Assembly: GCF_001563285.1 (NCBI RefSeq)
Contig: NZ_CP005189.1
Location: 434,001 to 498,000 of the forward strand
Direction: 5' to 3'
Length of the DNA: 64,000 nucleotides
Origin: Sphingobium sp. MI1205
Lineage (GTDB): Bacteria > Pseudomonadota > Alphaproteobacteria > Sphingomonadales > Sphingomonadaceae
Shown: positions 18,421 through 25,917 of the stretch, one piece after another
How positions within the stretch are numbered: the stretch's first letter is position 1
Layout of the letters: every line of letters begins with the position of its first letter
Position numbers and translations under genes: made by a program
Notes under the pieces: generated by a model
The model's database searches: none
Seen by the model: only the letters and a program-made list of their open reading frames with translations
What the model was told of the DNA's origin: nothing

Positions 18421-18899
18421 TCACGCGGTGATCTGGGCGGCCGGACCGCGGGTCAACCAGCGTTATCTGACGTCCATGCCGATGGAGGAATGGCCACATT
18501 ATGATCCGAGCAGGGAGCGCCATGGCATCCTACCCGCGCCGGGCATGCGGCTATTGCAAAGGCATTGGCCGCGCTTTGTAGGGTGAGGGTTTGCAGGGTG
18601 GGAGGCAAATTCGGACGGTCAAGGTCTGACCGGCGCGGTCATAGGCTGTCGCGGCCTTGCGGGTGCCGCGCCCCACGCAGCCGAAAACGCCTGTTCCCGC
18701 TGCCATCATGCTGATAGAGGGGCTGATCGAGTTCCCGGTTCGCGCAACTCGACAGAGAGACTTATGTGCTCCCGCGATCAAGGGGAGGGGGGTTGCAACA
18801 GATGGATGACAAGGCCCCCGCAGAGCCATGACCTTCAGGCCAGGAGCCCTTTGCGCCGCCCTGTCCTGCCCACTTATTTCGCAGTTTTGTTGAGAGATT
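18421..18899. other. Non-coding or decayed gap before the CDP-alcohol transferase gene
   Basis: No intact gene is supported in this stretch of about 480 bp. On the plus strand around 18405-18500 a short frame (HAVIWAAGPRVNQRYLTSM) resembles the middle of a short-chain dehydrogenase, but it runs out at once and may be a fragment. A minus-strand piece near 18600-18710 (MMAAGTGVFGCVGRGTRKAA) is equally isolated. I see no repeat or clear promoter motif. Confidence 0.35.
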
Positions 18900-19598
18900 A
18901 TGACAGTCTTGCCCCAATCGCCCAAACCGCTTGACCGCATCCAGGAAAACTGGCTCGCCGCGAAGGAGCGCCGCCTTCTCAACTGGCTGTGCGCCCGCAT
19001 GCCCGCATGGGTTACGCCCGACAAGCTGACGACATTGGGCATGGTCGGCGCTGTCATGATCTTCCTTGGCTATGTGGGAAGCAATCTGGCCTATCCCTGG
19101 CTGGTGCTCGCCATTGTGGGCTATGTCGTGCAGTGGTTCGGGGACTCCATGGACGGCAGCCTGGCGCGACACCGGCGGATCGAACGCCCGTCCTATGGAT
19201 ATTTCATCGACCATAGCTGCGACGGACTGGCGACGCTGCTGATATTGGCGGGCATCGGCCTTAGCCCCTTCGTCACCATGGATGTCGCGTTGATCGCGCT
19301 GGCGGGTTATCTGTTGCTGTCGATCCATGCCTTTCTGTCCGCCCGCGTGCTTGGCGAATTCAAACTGTCCTATCTTGCGGCGGGGCCGACAGAGCTCCGG
19401 ATCATGCTGATCGCGCTGACGCTGATGATGATGATATTGGGCGCTGGCCCCGGATTGTTCGGAAAATGGTCTGGCTTCGACATTTTCGTGGGCACTGTCG
19501 GATCGATCCTGATCCTGTTGTTCGTCGGCCAGACGCTTGTCACCGGGCGCAGGCTGGCCGCGATCGATGGCGAAGCGTTGCGGCGCAGGCTGGGATAA
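18900..19598 (+). CDS. CDP-alcohol phosphatidyltransferase family membrane protein
   Basis: The 232-residue protein carries the full family signature D-x2-DG-x2-AR-x9-G-x3-D-x3-D: Asp82, Asp85-Gly86, Ala89-Arg90, Gly100, Asp104 and Asp108. About six hydrophobic segments place it in the inner membrane. These enzymes join a CDP-activated diacylglycerol or alcohol to an acceptor alcohol with metal help. Which lipid it makes is unknown; the soluble N-terminus (QENWLAAKERRLLNWL) is like that of ethanolamine- or inositol-phosphotransferase-like members. It stands alone. Confidence 0.85.
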   Translation: MTVLPQSPKPLDRIQENWLAAKERRLLNWLCARMPAWVTPDKLTTLGMVGAVMIFLGYVGSNLAYPWLVLAIVGYVVQWFGDSMDGSLARHRRIERPSYGYFIDHSCDGLATLLILAGIGLSPFVTMDVALIALAGYLLLSIHAFLSARVLGEFKLSYLAAGPTELRIMLIALTLMMMILGAGPGLFGKWSGFDIFVGTVGSILILLFVGQTLVTGRRLAAIDGEALRRRLG

Positions 19599-19617
19599 GG
19601 GCAGCGCGCGCCTGAAC

Positions 19618-19642
19618 GGAACATTGGCCTCACTCGATGGTT
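19618..19642 (+). promoter_or_regulatory. Candidate EcfG (general stress sigma) promoter
   Basis: GGAAC at 19618-19622, a 16-bp spacer and GGTT at 19639-19642 fit the alphaproteobacterial general-stress promoter (GGAAC, 16-17 bp, CGTT) with one mismatch. It lies about 100 bp before the 62-aa gene. The match was found by eye and may be chance. Confidence 0.35.
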
Positions 19643-19697
19643 GATATGTGCCAGACGAAATATTCCGTCGCTCCCCGCGATAGTCCGGCGCATTGAG

Positions 19698-19725
19698 GCC
19701 CGCCTCTCCACGGGGCGGGCATTTT
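19698..19725 (+). terminator. Hairpin followed by a short T-run
   Basis: GCCCGCC (19698-19704) pairs with GGCGGGC (19714-19720) and is followed by ATTTTC. It could terminate a short transcript from the candidate promoter at 19618 or attenuate the next gene, whose start is 23 bp further on. Confidence 0.45.
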
Positions 19726-19743
19726 CATGAGTGAGGTACTGCC

Positions 19744-19932
19744 ATGGATCAGCCTTCTGTCGAATTCTGCAAAGCCCAGGCGGCGTCTCATATCGCCCGC
19801 GCCAACGATAGCGACCTGCCGAACGTCCGGGCGATATGCCTGACCGCCGCACAATCCTGGATGAGAGAAGCTGAAAGCGCCCGCAGGATCAGCGAGCGCC
19901 GGGCGCGGGCAGCATCCGCCGATGTCGGATAA
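19744..19932 (+). CDS. Small hypothetical protein, 62 aa
   Basis: The ATG has GAGGT about 8 bp upstream. The protein is soluble and largely helical, with FCKAQAASHIARANDSDLPN and an arginine-rich end (ESARRISERRARAASADVG). I know similar short proteins from sphingomonad genomes but can give no function. A candidate stress promoter and a hairpin precede it. Confidence 0.55.
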   Translation: MDQPSVEFCKAQAASHIARANDSDLPNVRAICLTAAQSWMREAESARRISERRARAASADVG

Positions 19933-20050
19933 GGGCGAACAGGACTGTCAGTTCAAGAAAGCGAATGCGGGGCGATAAAACGCATTTTCGCTCGCTTGAG
20001 TTAGTGAGGACCGGGGTCAAGCCAACTGATGGTGGGCATATAATCGCCGG

Positions 20051-20320
20051 ATGGCGCGCTATCATTTTCATCTCCTCGATCGGTCGGGCATGCTGTCCGA
20101 CGAGGAGGGGGTTGCGCTCGACAGCCTGGCGGATGTGCTCCGCCTCGCGCTTGCAAACGCACGCGCGTTGATGAGCGAGGATGTCGCCAACGGCGTGCTT
20201 GACCTGAATGGAGCCATCCAGGTCACCGATGACCAAAGCCGCACTTTGCTGATTTTGCCGTTCGAGGATGCTGTTACGCTGGTATCGGCGAAGGTCGCTA
20301 GCCAGTTCTCGACCGATTAA
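20051..20320 (+). CDS. DUF6894 family protein
   Basis: The 89-residue protein shows the DUF6894 pattern: a starting beta-strand MARYHFHLLDRSGMLSDEEG, a helix with ALANARALMSEDVANGVLDL and the closing strands IQVTDDQSRTLLILPFEDAV. These small proteins are frequent in Sphingomonadales and Rhizobiales and have no known function. It lies in a run of short genes on the same strand. Confidence 0.8.
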   Translation: MARYHFHLLDRSGMLSDEEGVALDSLADVLRLALANARALMSEDVANGVLDLNGAIQVTDDQSRTLLILPFEDAVTLVSAKVASQFSTD

Positions 20321-20434
20321 GCCGTCCTTGTATAAGTGTAGAAAAAGGCTATATCAGAGGTCATCAAGGGCTTTGTTTATGTAGGCGCCCTTGACTGAGA
20401 GACCGACGCGCTCCCGCTTACTGTGGAGGCGCAC

Positions 20435-20659
20435 ATGGATCTCAATCAATTTTACTTTCAGCATCAGATTTCGCTCATGCGTGCGGCTGGCGCGACTAGC
20501 GAACCGACGCGCATGAAGCATCTCAATGTAGCCGAGGTCGTCAGCGAACAGATTTTCGACTTTCTGACTTCCAGGGGCGCGGCTGCTTCCGCGAGCTGGA
20601 TTGCCGGTTCGGACCAACGCTGCCTGCCCACCTGTTCGGCAGGATCCGTTTCGGCATGA
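20435..20659 (+). CDS. Small hypothetical protein coupled to an MbcA/Xre-type gene, 74 aa
   Basis: I chose the ATG at 20435 (MDLNQFYFQHQISLMRAAGA) because GGAGG at 20425-20429 sits 5 bp upstream; the ATG four codons earlier has none. The protein is helical, with two cysteines near its end. Its TGA overlaps the ATG of the next gene (20656-20659), so the pair should be translated together. I recall like-named short proteins in sphingomonads, without function. Its place beside a toxin-binding-domain protein makes a partner role worth testing. Confidence 0.65.
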   Translation: MDLNQFYFQHQISLMRAAGATSEPTRMKHLNVAEVVSEQIFDFLTSRGAAASASWIAGSDQRCLPTCSAGSVSA

Positions 20660-20940
20660 AGGAGGAAAATGCTCCATCGCCCAGCCCCAGAAGGCGGGCC
20701 TTCACCAATCGTCACGTCGAATTGCGCATTTCGCCCGACCAGGCGCGGCGGCAGGGGCTGATCACGCATCTTGCCTTTGTGCTTATGGGTCATACCGAAG
20801 CGATCCGCTTCCTGAACACGCACAATGATTCACTGGGCGCTCGGCCCCTTGATCTGGCGATCGCCGATTCTGTGGGATATGCCACGGTGGAAAGCGCCAT
20901 AAAGCTGCTGTCCCGGCCCGCTGCTGGCGGGATGCAGTAA
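20656..20940 (+). CDS. Xre/MbcA/ParS toxin-binding-domain protein (DUF2384-like)
   Basis: The 94 residues contain the C-terminal domain found in antitoxins of RES-Xre systems: VLMGHTEAIRFLNTHNDSLG, ARPLDLAIADSVGYATVE and a final helix. The Xre DNA-binding part is absent, replaced by a short basic start (SPSPRRRAFTNRHVELRISP). No RES-domain toxin gene lies near it. It is coupled by a 4-bp overlap to the 74-aa gene upstream. It could be an antitoxin fragment with another duty, or bind a toxin encoded elsewhere. Confidence 0.72.
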   Translation: MKEENAPSPSPRRRAFTNRHVELRISPDQARRQGLITHLAFVLMGHTEAIRFLNTHNDSLGARPLDLAIADSVGYATVESAIKLLSRPAAGGMQ

Positions 20941-21197
20941 GTCGGGCTGATGCGCGACGGATGCGCCGGTTTATGCGTCGTCCCGCTGGTTTTAGCCCTG
21001 TGTCCGCGCCGGATCGGCATGCCTCTTTCCGCCGCGATTTTGCATTTTGATGTAACTGTGCTATCACGATCCCGCTGAACGTCGCGTTTTGACGGATATC
21101 GGGCCGCTTCGGCTCTCCCCTGTCCCCATATTGCCTCTTTTAAGCCGGGATGCGCGACGTCGCGCGTTCCCGCAGACTTGTGACAAGGAGACCGAAC
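20941..21197 (+). other. Gene-free leader of the cold-shock gene
   Basis: These 257 bp hold no supported gene. The last about 140 bp before the csp start probably form its transcribed leader. Long leaders that fold differently with temperature are known for cspA genes; here this is only inferred from the position and length of the gap. Confidence 0.35.
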
Positions 21198-21404
21198 ATG
21201 ATCACTGGAACCGTTAAATTCTTCAATGCCGACAAGGGCTATGGCTTCATCGCTCCCGAAACCGGCGGCAACGATGCCTTCGTGCATATTTCCGTCGTTG
21301 AGCGCGCTGGCATGCGTACGCTCGAAAAGGACCAGCGCGTTTCGTACGAGCTGGAAAAGGATCAGCGCGGCAAAATGTCGGCGGTCAACCTTCAGGCAGC
21401 CTGA
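21198..21404 (+). CDS. cspA: Cold-shock domain protein
   Basis: The 68-residue protein is a single cold-shock domain starting MITGTVKFFNADKGYGFI, with RNP1 (KGYGFI) and RNP2 (DAFVHISVV) both intact. It binds single-stranded RNA or DNA and acts as an RNA chaperone in the cytoplasm. The start at 21198 has AAGGAG upstream; a longer frame from 21150 adds a basic stretch that belongs to the leader. A hairpin follows the stop. Confidence 0.93.
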   Translation: MITGTVKFFNADKGYGFIAPETGGNDAFVHISVVERAGMRTLEKDQRVSYELEKDQRGKMSAVNLQAA

Positions 21405-21411
21405 CGATCGT

Positions 21412-21442
21412 GCCGGGGGAGGGCCATATGGTCTCTCCCGGC
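21412..21442 (+). terminator. Hairpin after the cold-shock gene
   Basis: GCCGGGGGAG (21412-21421) pairs with CTCTCCCGGC (21433-21442), with one G-U pair, starting 8 bp after the csp stop. The loop GGCCATATGGT can pair further. No T-run follows, so it may terminate or may protect the 3' end. Confidence 0.5.
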
Positions 21443-21687
21443 CCAAGGCTTTGCGAAGTGCAACCGATTGAAGAAATGCACCGCACGCCATATGTTGAAA
21501 CGACGGCCTCGTGGAGGCCAGGTGATGCCAGGCAAGAGCGCGTTCAATTGATACACGCCGCCGGCATCGAAATGAATATGCGCCTATCCGACGCAAGAAG
21601 GGGAAGATTATCCCGATCCTGTATCGCGGCGCTGGTTCAATCACAGACTATTGAAATTGAATGCGGCATGAGCCGCGAGGACTAAGA

Positions 21688-21831
21688 ATGAATATCGTTA
21701 CCACTATGAACAAACATGTCGGCGACCGCCGGTCCAGCTGCAACGAACAGGGTAGATCTGTATCCCCGACCCGGTCAGCGACCCTGTCGACGAGCGAATT
21801 GAAACGGATCGTCGCGGCAATGCTGGGCTGA
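21688..21831 (+). CDS. Small hypothetical protein, 47 aa
   Basis: An open frame from the ATG at 21688 encodes MNIVTTMNKHVGDRRSSCNE and ends STSELKRIVAAMLG. The end resembles the closing helix of short sphingomonad proteins that I know only as hypothetical. The ribosome-binding site is weak (AAGA). A good hairpin terminator starts 11 bp after the stop, which supports a real transcript here. Confidence 0.4.
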   Translation: MNIVTTMNKHVGDRRSSCNEQGRSVSPTRSATLSTSELKRIVAAMLG

Positions 21832-21841
21832 TCCAAACATT

Positions 21842-21870
21842 GCGGCAGCGCCTTTTTGCTGCCGCCCCTT
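21842..21870 (+). terminator. Rho-independent terminator
   Basis: GCGGCAGC (21842-21849) pairs with GCTGCCGC (21858-21865) around a T-rich loop, followed by CCCCTTT. It closes the stretch holding the 47-aa frame and precedes the 69-aa gene. Confidence 0.6.
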
Positions 21871-21891
21871 TGATAGAATTCAGGAGTAGTC

Positions 21892-22101
21892 ATGAGCCGA
21901 GAAGTAATCCGTCCCTATTTGATCACCAAGGATGAGGATGGTAATTTCCGGCTCACAGTCCGGGAAACCCGCTATAATTCTCAAGGGTATCCGCTTGTTA
22001 CCTCTCATCTGCAGGATGAAATATTCAAGACTGCGACAGCCGTGCGCAACTTTGCGCGCGATGCATTCAAGGCTGAACCCGGTCAATATGCCACCAAGTG
22101 A
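21892..22101 (+). CDS. Small hypothetical protein, 69 aa
   Basis: The ATG follows a strong CAGGAG site. The protein begins MSREVIRPYLITKDEDGNFR and continues with strand-like LTVRETRYNSQGYPLVTSHL and a helix (FKTATAVRNFARDAFKAEPG). It is soluble and looks like a compact alpha/beta domain. I do not recognise a named family. It is in the same direction as the other short genes of this region, but a terminator separates it from them. Confidence 0.65.
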   Translation: MSREVIRPYLITKDEDGNFRLTVRETRYNSQGYPLVTSHLQDEIFKTATAVRNFARDAFKAEPGQYATK

Positions 22102-22177
22102 ATGGCTGGCGGCCTGACCGCCGGTTATTTTCGCCCGACGATGGCTTCCGCTTGGCGGCAACAATGGACATTTGCGC

Positions 22178-22876
22178 ATGTTAGCGACGCCCGACGACCG
22201 CGCGGCAATCCCGGTCGAGTTGATCGGCACGGCGCATCTTCCTGACGGCGGGCGGCTGCAACTGCTTCGCCGTGGGGACGATTATTCGATCCGCTTCGGT
22301 GACAATGAACTGATGGGCAACCAGGTCCGTCATTCCGAAGAAGCGCTCGCGACCCTTGTCTGCGGGCGGCTGTCCCGACCCGATAGCCATATCCTCATCG
22401 GCGGACTGGGCATGGGCTTTACGCTGGGCGCTGCGCTGCGATCCCTGCCGGTCACGGCGACGATAACCGTCGCCGAATTGCTGCCGGAAATAGTAGATTG
22501 GGCCAATGGCACGCTGGCGCATCTTTTCCACGACTATCTTGCCGACCCCCGCGTCACCGTTGCAATGGCGGACGTCCATGACGTCATCGACAGGGCGGAC
22601 GGCGCATTTGATGCGATCCTGCTGGATGTCGACAATGGCCCCGATGGATTGATCCACATCGCCAACGAACGCCTTTACTGCAACTGGGGCCTGCGCGCTG
22701 CGCATGCCGCATTGAAGCCCGGAGGCATATTGGCGATCTGGTCGGCCTATCCCGATGATGAATTCGTCGGTCGTCTGGAACAGGCGCGCTTCGCTGTGGA
22801 AGAGATCAGCGTCCCCGCAATCGTCGATGGCGACGACCTGACCCACACAATCTGGCTCGCCGCCCGGCAGGATTGA
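22178..22876 (+). CDS. Spermidine synthase-like methyltransferase-fold protein
   Basis: This 232-residue protein has a Rossmann fold of the polyamine-synthase type: an N-terminal beta domain (LQLLRRGDDYSIRFGDNELM), the nucleotide-binding loop ILIGGLGMGFTLGAALR, the acidic strand TVAELLPEIVDWANG and FDAILLDVDNGPDGLIH. It lacks the usual full SpeE GGGDG loop, so true spermidine synthase activity is doubtful. Sphingomonads often carry such SpeE-like proteins of unknown substrate. I use the ATG at 22178; a TTG two codons earlier is possible. Confidence 0.75.
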   Translation: MLATPDDRAAIPVELIGTAHLPDGGRLQLLRRGDDYSIRFGDNELMGNQVRHSEEALATLVCGRLSRPDSHILIGGLGMGFTLGAALRSLPVTATITVAELLPEIVDWANGTLAHLFHDYLADPRVTVAMADVHDVIDRADGAFDAILLDVDNGPDGLIHIANERLYCNWGLRAAHAALKPGGILAIWSAYPDDEFVGRLEQARFAVEEISVPAIVDGDDLTHTIWLAARQD

Positions 22877-23010
22877 CAGCGGCCGCGCGGCAGGCCGGTT
22901 CTTTTCCAGCGCATAATCCTTCCCGTTCGACATTCAGGGCGTAGCCGCTATCGTTGGACAGTCGTCGGGCCAGGAAATGGCGCGTCGGCGTTTGGCCGAA
23001 AGGATTTCCG

Positions 23011-23640
23011 GTGATTACGCTCCACCACCTCGTATTTTCCCGATCCACCCGCGTCCTTTGGGCGCTGGAAGAATTGGACATTCCCTATGACCTGAAGGTG
23101 CACCAACGCACGCCTTCCTTCCGCGCGCCGCCTGAACTGTCAGCCGTGCATCCGCTGGGCAAGGCGCCGGTTATCGAGGATGACGGACTGGTGATCGCGG
23201 AGTCGGGCGCGATCCTCGCCTATTTGAACGACCGGTATGGCGACGGCCGCCTGGCCCCGCCAGTCGGCACCCATGCGCGAGTAATGCACGATGAATGGCT
23301 GCACTATGTCGAAGGATCTGCGGCAATGCCGGTCATGCTGACACTGATCGGCGGCATGTTTGGCGGGTTGCAGGAAAATCTGGCCGCTTTTGTCGAGCCG
23401 GAACTGCATAAGACCCTTGCCTATATCGCGGCGGGTGTCGGCGATGGTCCATGGTTGATGGGGGACGACTTCACGATCGCGGACATTCAACTCGCCTATC
23501 TCGTCGCGCTGGCGGACGGGGCGGGGCTGGCCGACGCCAACCCCAATCTATCGGCATATCTGTCTCGCTTGCAGGCGCGCCCGGCGTACCGGAAGGCCAT
23601 CGAACTGGGCGGTCCGGTAATGCCGTCGCAGACTGCCTAA
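23011..23640 (+). CDS. Glutathione S-transferase family protein
   Basis: I start the gene at the GTG at 23011, seven bases after GAAAGGA, because the frame then opens directly into a thioredoxin-like domain (ITLHHLVFSRSTRVLWALEE). The glutathione-binding segment GKAPVIEDDGLVIAESGAIL is clear, and the helical C-terminal domain has the N-capping motif MGDDFTIADIQLAY. At 209 residues it has normal GST length. An active-site Ser in FSRSTRVLW is likely. A longer start upstream adds an unlikely basic tail. Substrate unknown. Confidence 0.85.
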   Translation: MITLHHLVFSRSTRVLWALEELDIPYDLKVHQRTPSFRAPPELSAVHPLGKAPVIEDDGLVIAESGAILAYLNDRYGDGRLAPPVGTHARVMHDEWLHYVEGSAAMPVMLTLIGGMFGGLQENLAAFVEPELHKTLAYIAAGVGDGPWLMGDDFTIADIQLAYLVALADGAGLADANPNLSAYLSRLQARPAYRKAIELGGPVMPSQTA

Positions 23641-23648
23641 ACTGGGAT

Positions 23649-24093
23649 AGGAGACGGAGCGGTCGGGGCGATGTCATCGGCAAGCCCGCTCGCGATGCCC
23701 TGCCGGAATTGGAAGGGCAGGGCTATTACGAACTGCTGGACAAGGTGTGTGAAAGCGGGGAGCCATTTGTCGGCACGGCGGTGTCCGAGCCGAAGCGGCT
23801 CCGCGCGCAATCGACCCTTTCTACGCAACCAAGGGCATCGGCAAGGGCACGGGGCTTGGCCTCAGCATGGTTCATGGCCTGACCCCGGACCTGATCGTTA
23901 CCGACCATCTGATGCCCGGCAGGTCAGGCGGCGATCTGGCGATGGACCTGCGCGGCCGGTGGCCCAATCTGCCGGTTCTGCTCGTTTAGGGCCATGCCGA
24001 AGCCGAAGGCGTGGTGGCGGATCTGGTCCGTCTGGTCAAACCGTTCCGGCAGGCCGATCTGGCCGCCCATATCGCGGAGCTGACCGGCGAGTA
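23649..24093 (+). pseudogene. Decayed hybrid sensor histidine kinase
   Basis: Pieces of a PAS-kinase-receiver protein lie in order but in different frames. First comes a PAS end (GKPARDALPELEGQGYYELL), then the kinase G2 box with ATKGIGKGTGLGLSMVHG, then a receiver part with DLIVTDHLMPGRSGGDLAMD and LVKPFRQADLAAHIAELTGE. An in-frame TAG interrupts the receiver at about 23987. The whole dimerisation and most of the ATP-binding domain are deleted between the first two pieces. It cannot make a working kinase. Confidence 0.7.
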
Positions 24094-24107
24094 AGGCTAG
24101 CCCCCGA

Positions 24108-25511
24108 TCACACTTGCTGGAAAGGATAGGGTGTCGCGCCTCTCTGATACTGGCTGATGGCGAGGGAGCGGGTGATCGGCGGCAGGGCGCGATCCGGGCA
24201 GGCTTCGCGCGGGCAGACATGGCAGGCGGGACCGATAGGGTTGGGCTGATCGGAAAGCAGGTCCGCCGCGACGAGACGGGGCGCATGTTTCACGTCACAG
24301 CCAAGGGCGATCGCCTGCACGGACCTGGCTTGCGGATCAAGCGAATGCGGGACCGTGCGCGAGAAGGTGACATAACGCTCTCCATCCGGCATTTCGACAA
24401 TCTCCGCCACGCTTCTTTCCGGCGTGTGAAAGACGCGCCACGCGGCCCAGCGCGGGCATCCTCCGCCAAATTGCGCCAGCGGCATGCCCTCGCCCGCGAA
24501 GCGTTTGGATATGGTGCCGGCAATGTCGACCTTCAGAAGGAAGAAGGGCAGGCCCCGATCCCCGCTGCGCGCCAGGGTCGTCAGCCTGTGCGCGGCCTGT
24601 TCATAGGACGCGCCGAAGCGGCGTTGCAGCAGGTCCATGTCATAGCGGCTTTCCTCCGCCGCCTTCAGGAACCGGCCATAGGGCATGATCAGCGAAGCGG
24701 TCGCATAGTTGGTCAGCATGGTGCGCAGCAAGGGACGGGCTTCGTTGTCGGGCGCGGCTCGTTCGATGATCTCCGCAATGGGCTGCGCCATTTCCATCAT
24801 GCTGGTCTGGAAGCCTACCGCGAAGAGGCGGCCAGACCCCGGCAGCCGATCGGAGATCATGAGCCGCCGCCTGTGGAAATCGTAGAATCGCCGTCCGCCC
24901 GCCATCGCCTTGTCATTCATGATGCGGGTGGAGATTCCATGGTCCCGCTCCAGCCGCTGCCGCAGGGCGACGAACAGTTCGGCAGGCTCATCGGGCAGTG
25001 CATCGGCCAGCTTTTCCGCGGCGCTGTCGAGCGAGGCAAAGTGATTGCTGTTTTCATGCACGAAATCACGCAGCCAATCGAGAGCGGTGCCGGTGCGGGA
25101 ATGGCCGCCAATCTGGTTGATCGCCTCTGGTAGACGCCGCAGATCGGTAATCGCGCGATAGAGCCGCGTGATCGCTTCGGTCGCGCCGGGATAATTCTCG
25201 GCAATTTCATTCACCTCGTCGCGCGGGACGCCGATGTCGCGGACAAGTGTATCGGCAAAGATTTCCATGAGACCGCCAGCCGTGTCCGGTTGGCTTCCTG
25301 ACACAAATTCACGAATGTCGATGTCATAGGTCTGCGCGAACCGCAGCAGCATCTGGGCGGAAAGGGGCCGCTGGTTGCGCTCCAGATGATTGAGGTAGCT
25401 GGGGCTTACGCCCAGTTCCTCAGCCATCTGCGATTGATTGAGGCCCAGTTCGCGGCGAAGCAGCCGCAATTTGGGTCCGAGGTAGAGTTTGCGGTCGACG
25501 GGCATCTTCAT
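24108..25511 (-). CDS. ScfR/RamB-like short-chain fatty acyl regulator (XRE family)
   Basis: The 467-residue protein starts with an XRE helix-turn-helix (LRLLRRELGLNQSQMAEELG, then SPSYLNHLERNQRPLS). A long effector region follows, and a C-terminal domain has the cysteine set CHVCPREACPDR, as in PrpR, RamB and ScfR. Such proteins sense acyl-CoA and control the glyoxylate and methylcitrate routes. It is divergent from a 56-aa gene and isocitrate lyase, so aceA is the probable target. I chose the ATG at 25511; a GTG at 25520 and an ATG at 25505 are also possible, with no strong ribosome site for any. Confidence 0.87.
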   Translation of the reverse strand: MKMPVDRKLYLGPKLRLLRRELGLNQSQMAEELGVSPSYLNHLERNQRPLSAQMLLRFAQTYDIDIREFVSGSQPDTAGGLMEIFADTLVRDIGVPRDEVNEIAENYPGATEAITRLYRAITDLRRLPEAINQIGGHSRTGTALDWLRDFVHENSNHFASLDSAAEKLADALPDEPAELFVALRQRLERDHGISTRIMNDKAMAGGRRFYDFHRRRLMISDRLPGSGRLFAVGFQTSMMEMAQPIAEIIERAAPDNEARPLLRTMLTNYATASLIMPYGRFLKAAEESRYDMDLLQRRFGASYEQAAHRLTTLARSGDRGLPFFLLKVDIAGTISKRFAGEGMPLAQFGGGCPRWAAWRVFHTPERSVAEIVEMPDGERYVTFSRTVPHSLDPQARSVQAIALGCDVKHAPRLVAADLLSDQPNPIGPACHVCPREACPDRALPPITRSLAISQYQRGATPYPFQQV

Positions 25512-25655
25512 GAAAGACACTCTGTCAAATCTTCACAAACATATCAATGTCAATTGTGACTTTACAGCCCTTATAGCTGTTCCGCTGTCGGTGAAGATGC
25601 GTCACTACCGCTCCATAGCCTTTCACAGGCGATTGAGGCATGAGGAGCCGCAGAC

Positions 25656-25826
25656 ATGAATAATGAACAGCCACGCGCTCGCGCGGTTTTTTCGACAGAG
25701 GACTTCTCGCTGCTCCGCGAGGCTGTCGGCCATTATCTGAGCGAGATCAGGGACAAGCCCGAATCGATCAAGTTCGCCCATCTCTATCACCGGCTGGGAC
25801 GGGTGGCGCCGAGCGAGAAGGCCTGA
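25656..25826 (+). CDS. Small conserved-looking protein before aceA, 56 aa
   Basis: The ATG at 25656 has GAGGAG upstream at good distance. The protein reads MNNEQPRARAVFSTEDFSLL and continues with a helix REAVGHYLSEIRDKPESIKF and AHLYHRLGRVAPSEKA. It is soluble and helical. It sits in the divergent gap between the ScfR-type regulator and aceA, 91 bp before the latter and in its direction, so cotranscription is likely. I cannot name its family. A modulator of the glyoxylate shunt is only a guess from context. Confidence 0.65.
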   Translation: MNNEQPRARAVFSTEDFSLLREAVGHYLSEIRDKPESIKFAHLYHRLGRVAPSEKA

Positions 25827-25917
25827 ACGGTCAAAGCGGAATGAAGACAGGATGAAGGCGGAAGCGGGTGCTTCCGCCTGAGGGGGTGCGCCTCCAATTG
25901 AAACGAAGGAATGGTAA

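Noticed and set aside
21410..21685. 91-codon frame after the cold-shock gene
   Set aside because: It begins within a hairpin, has no ribosome site and no protein-like pattern.
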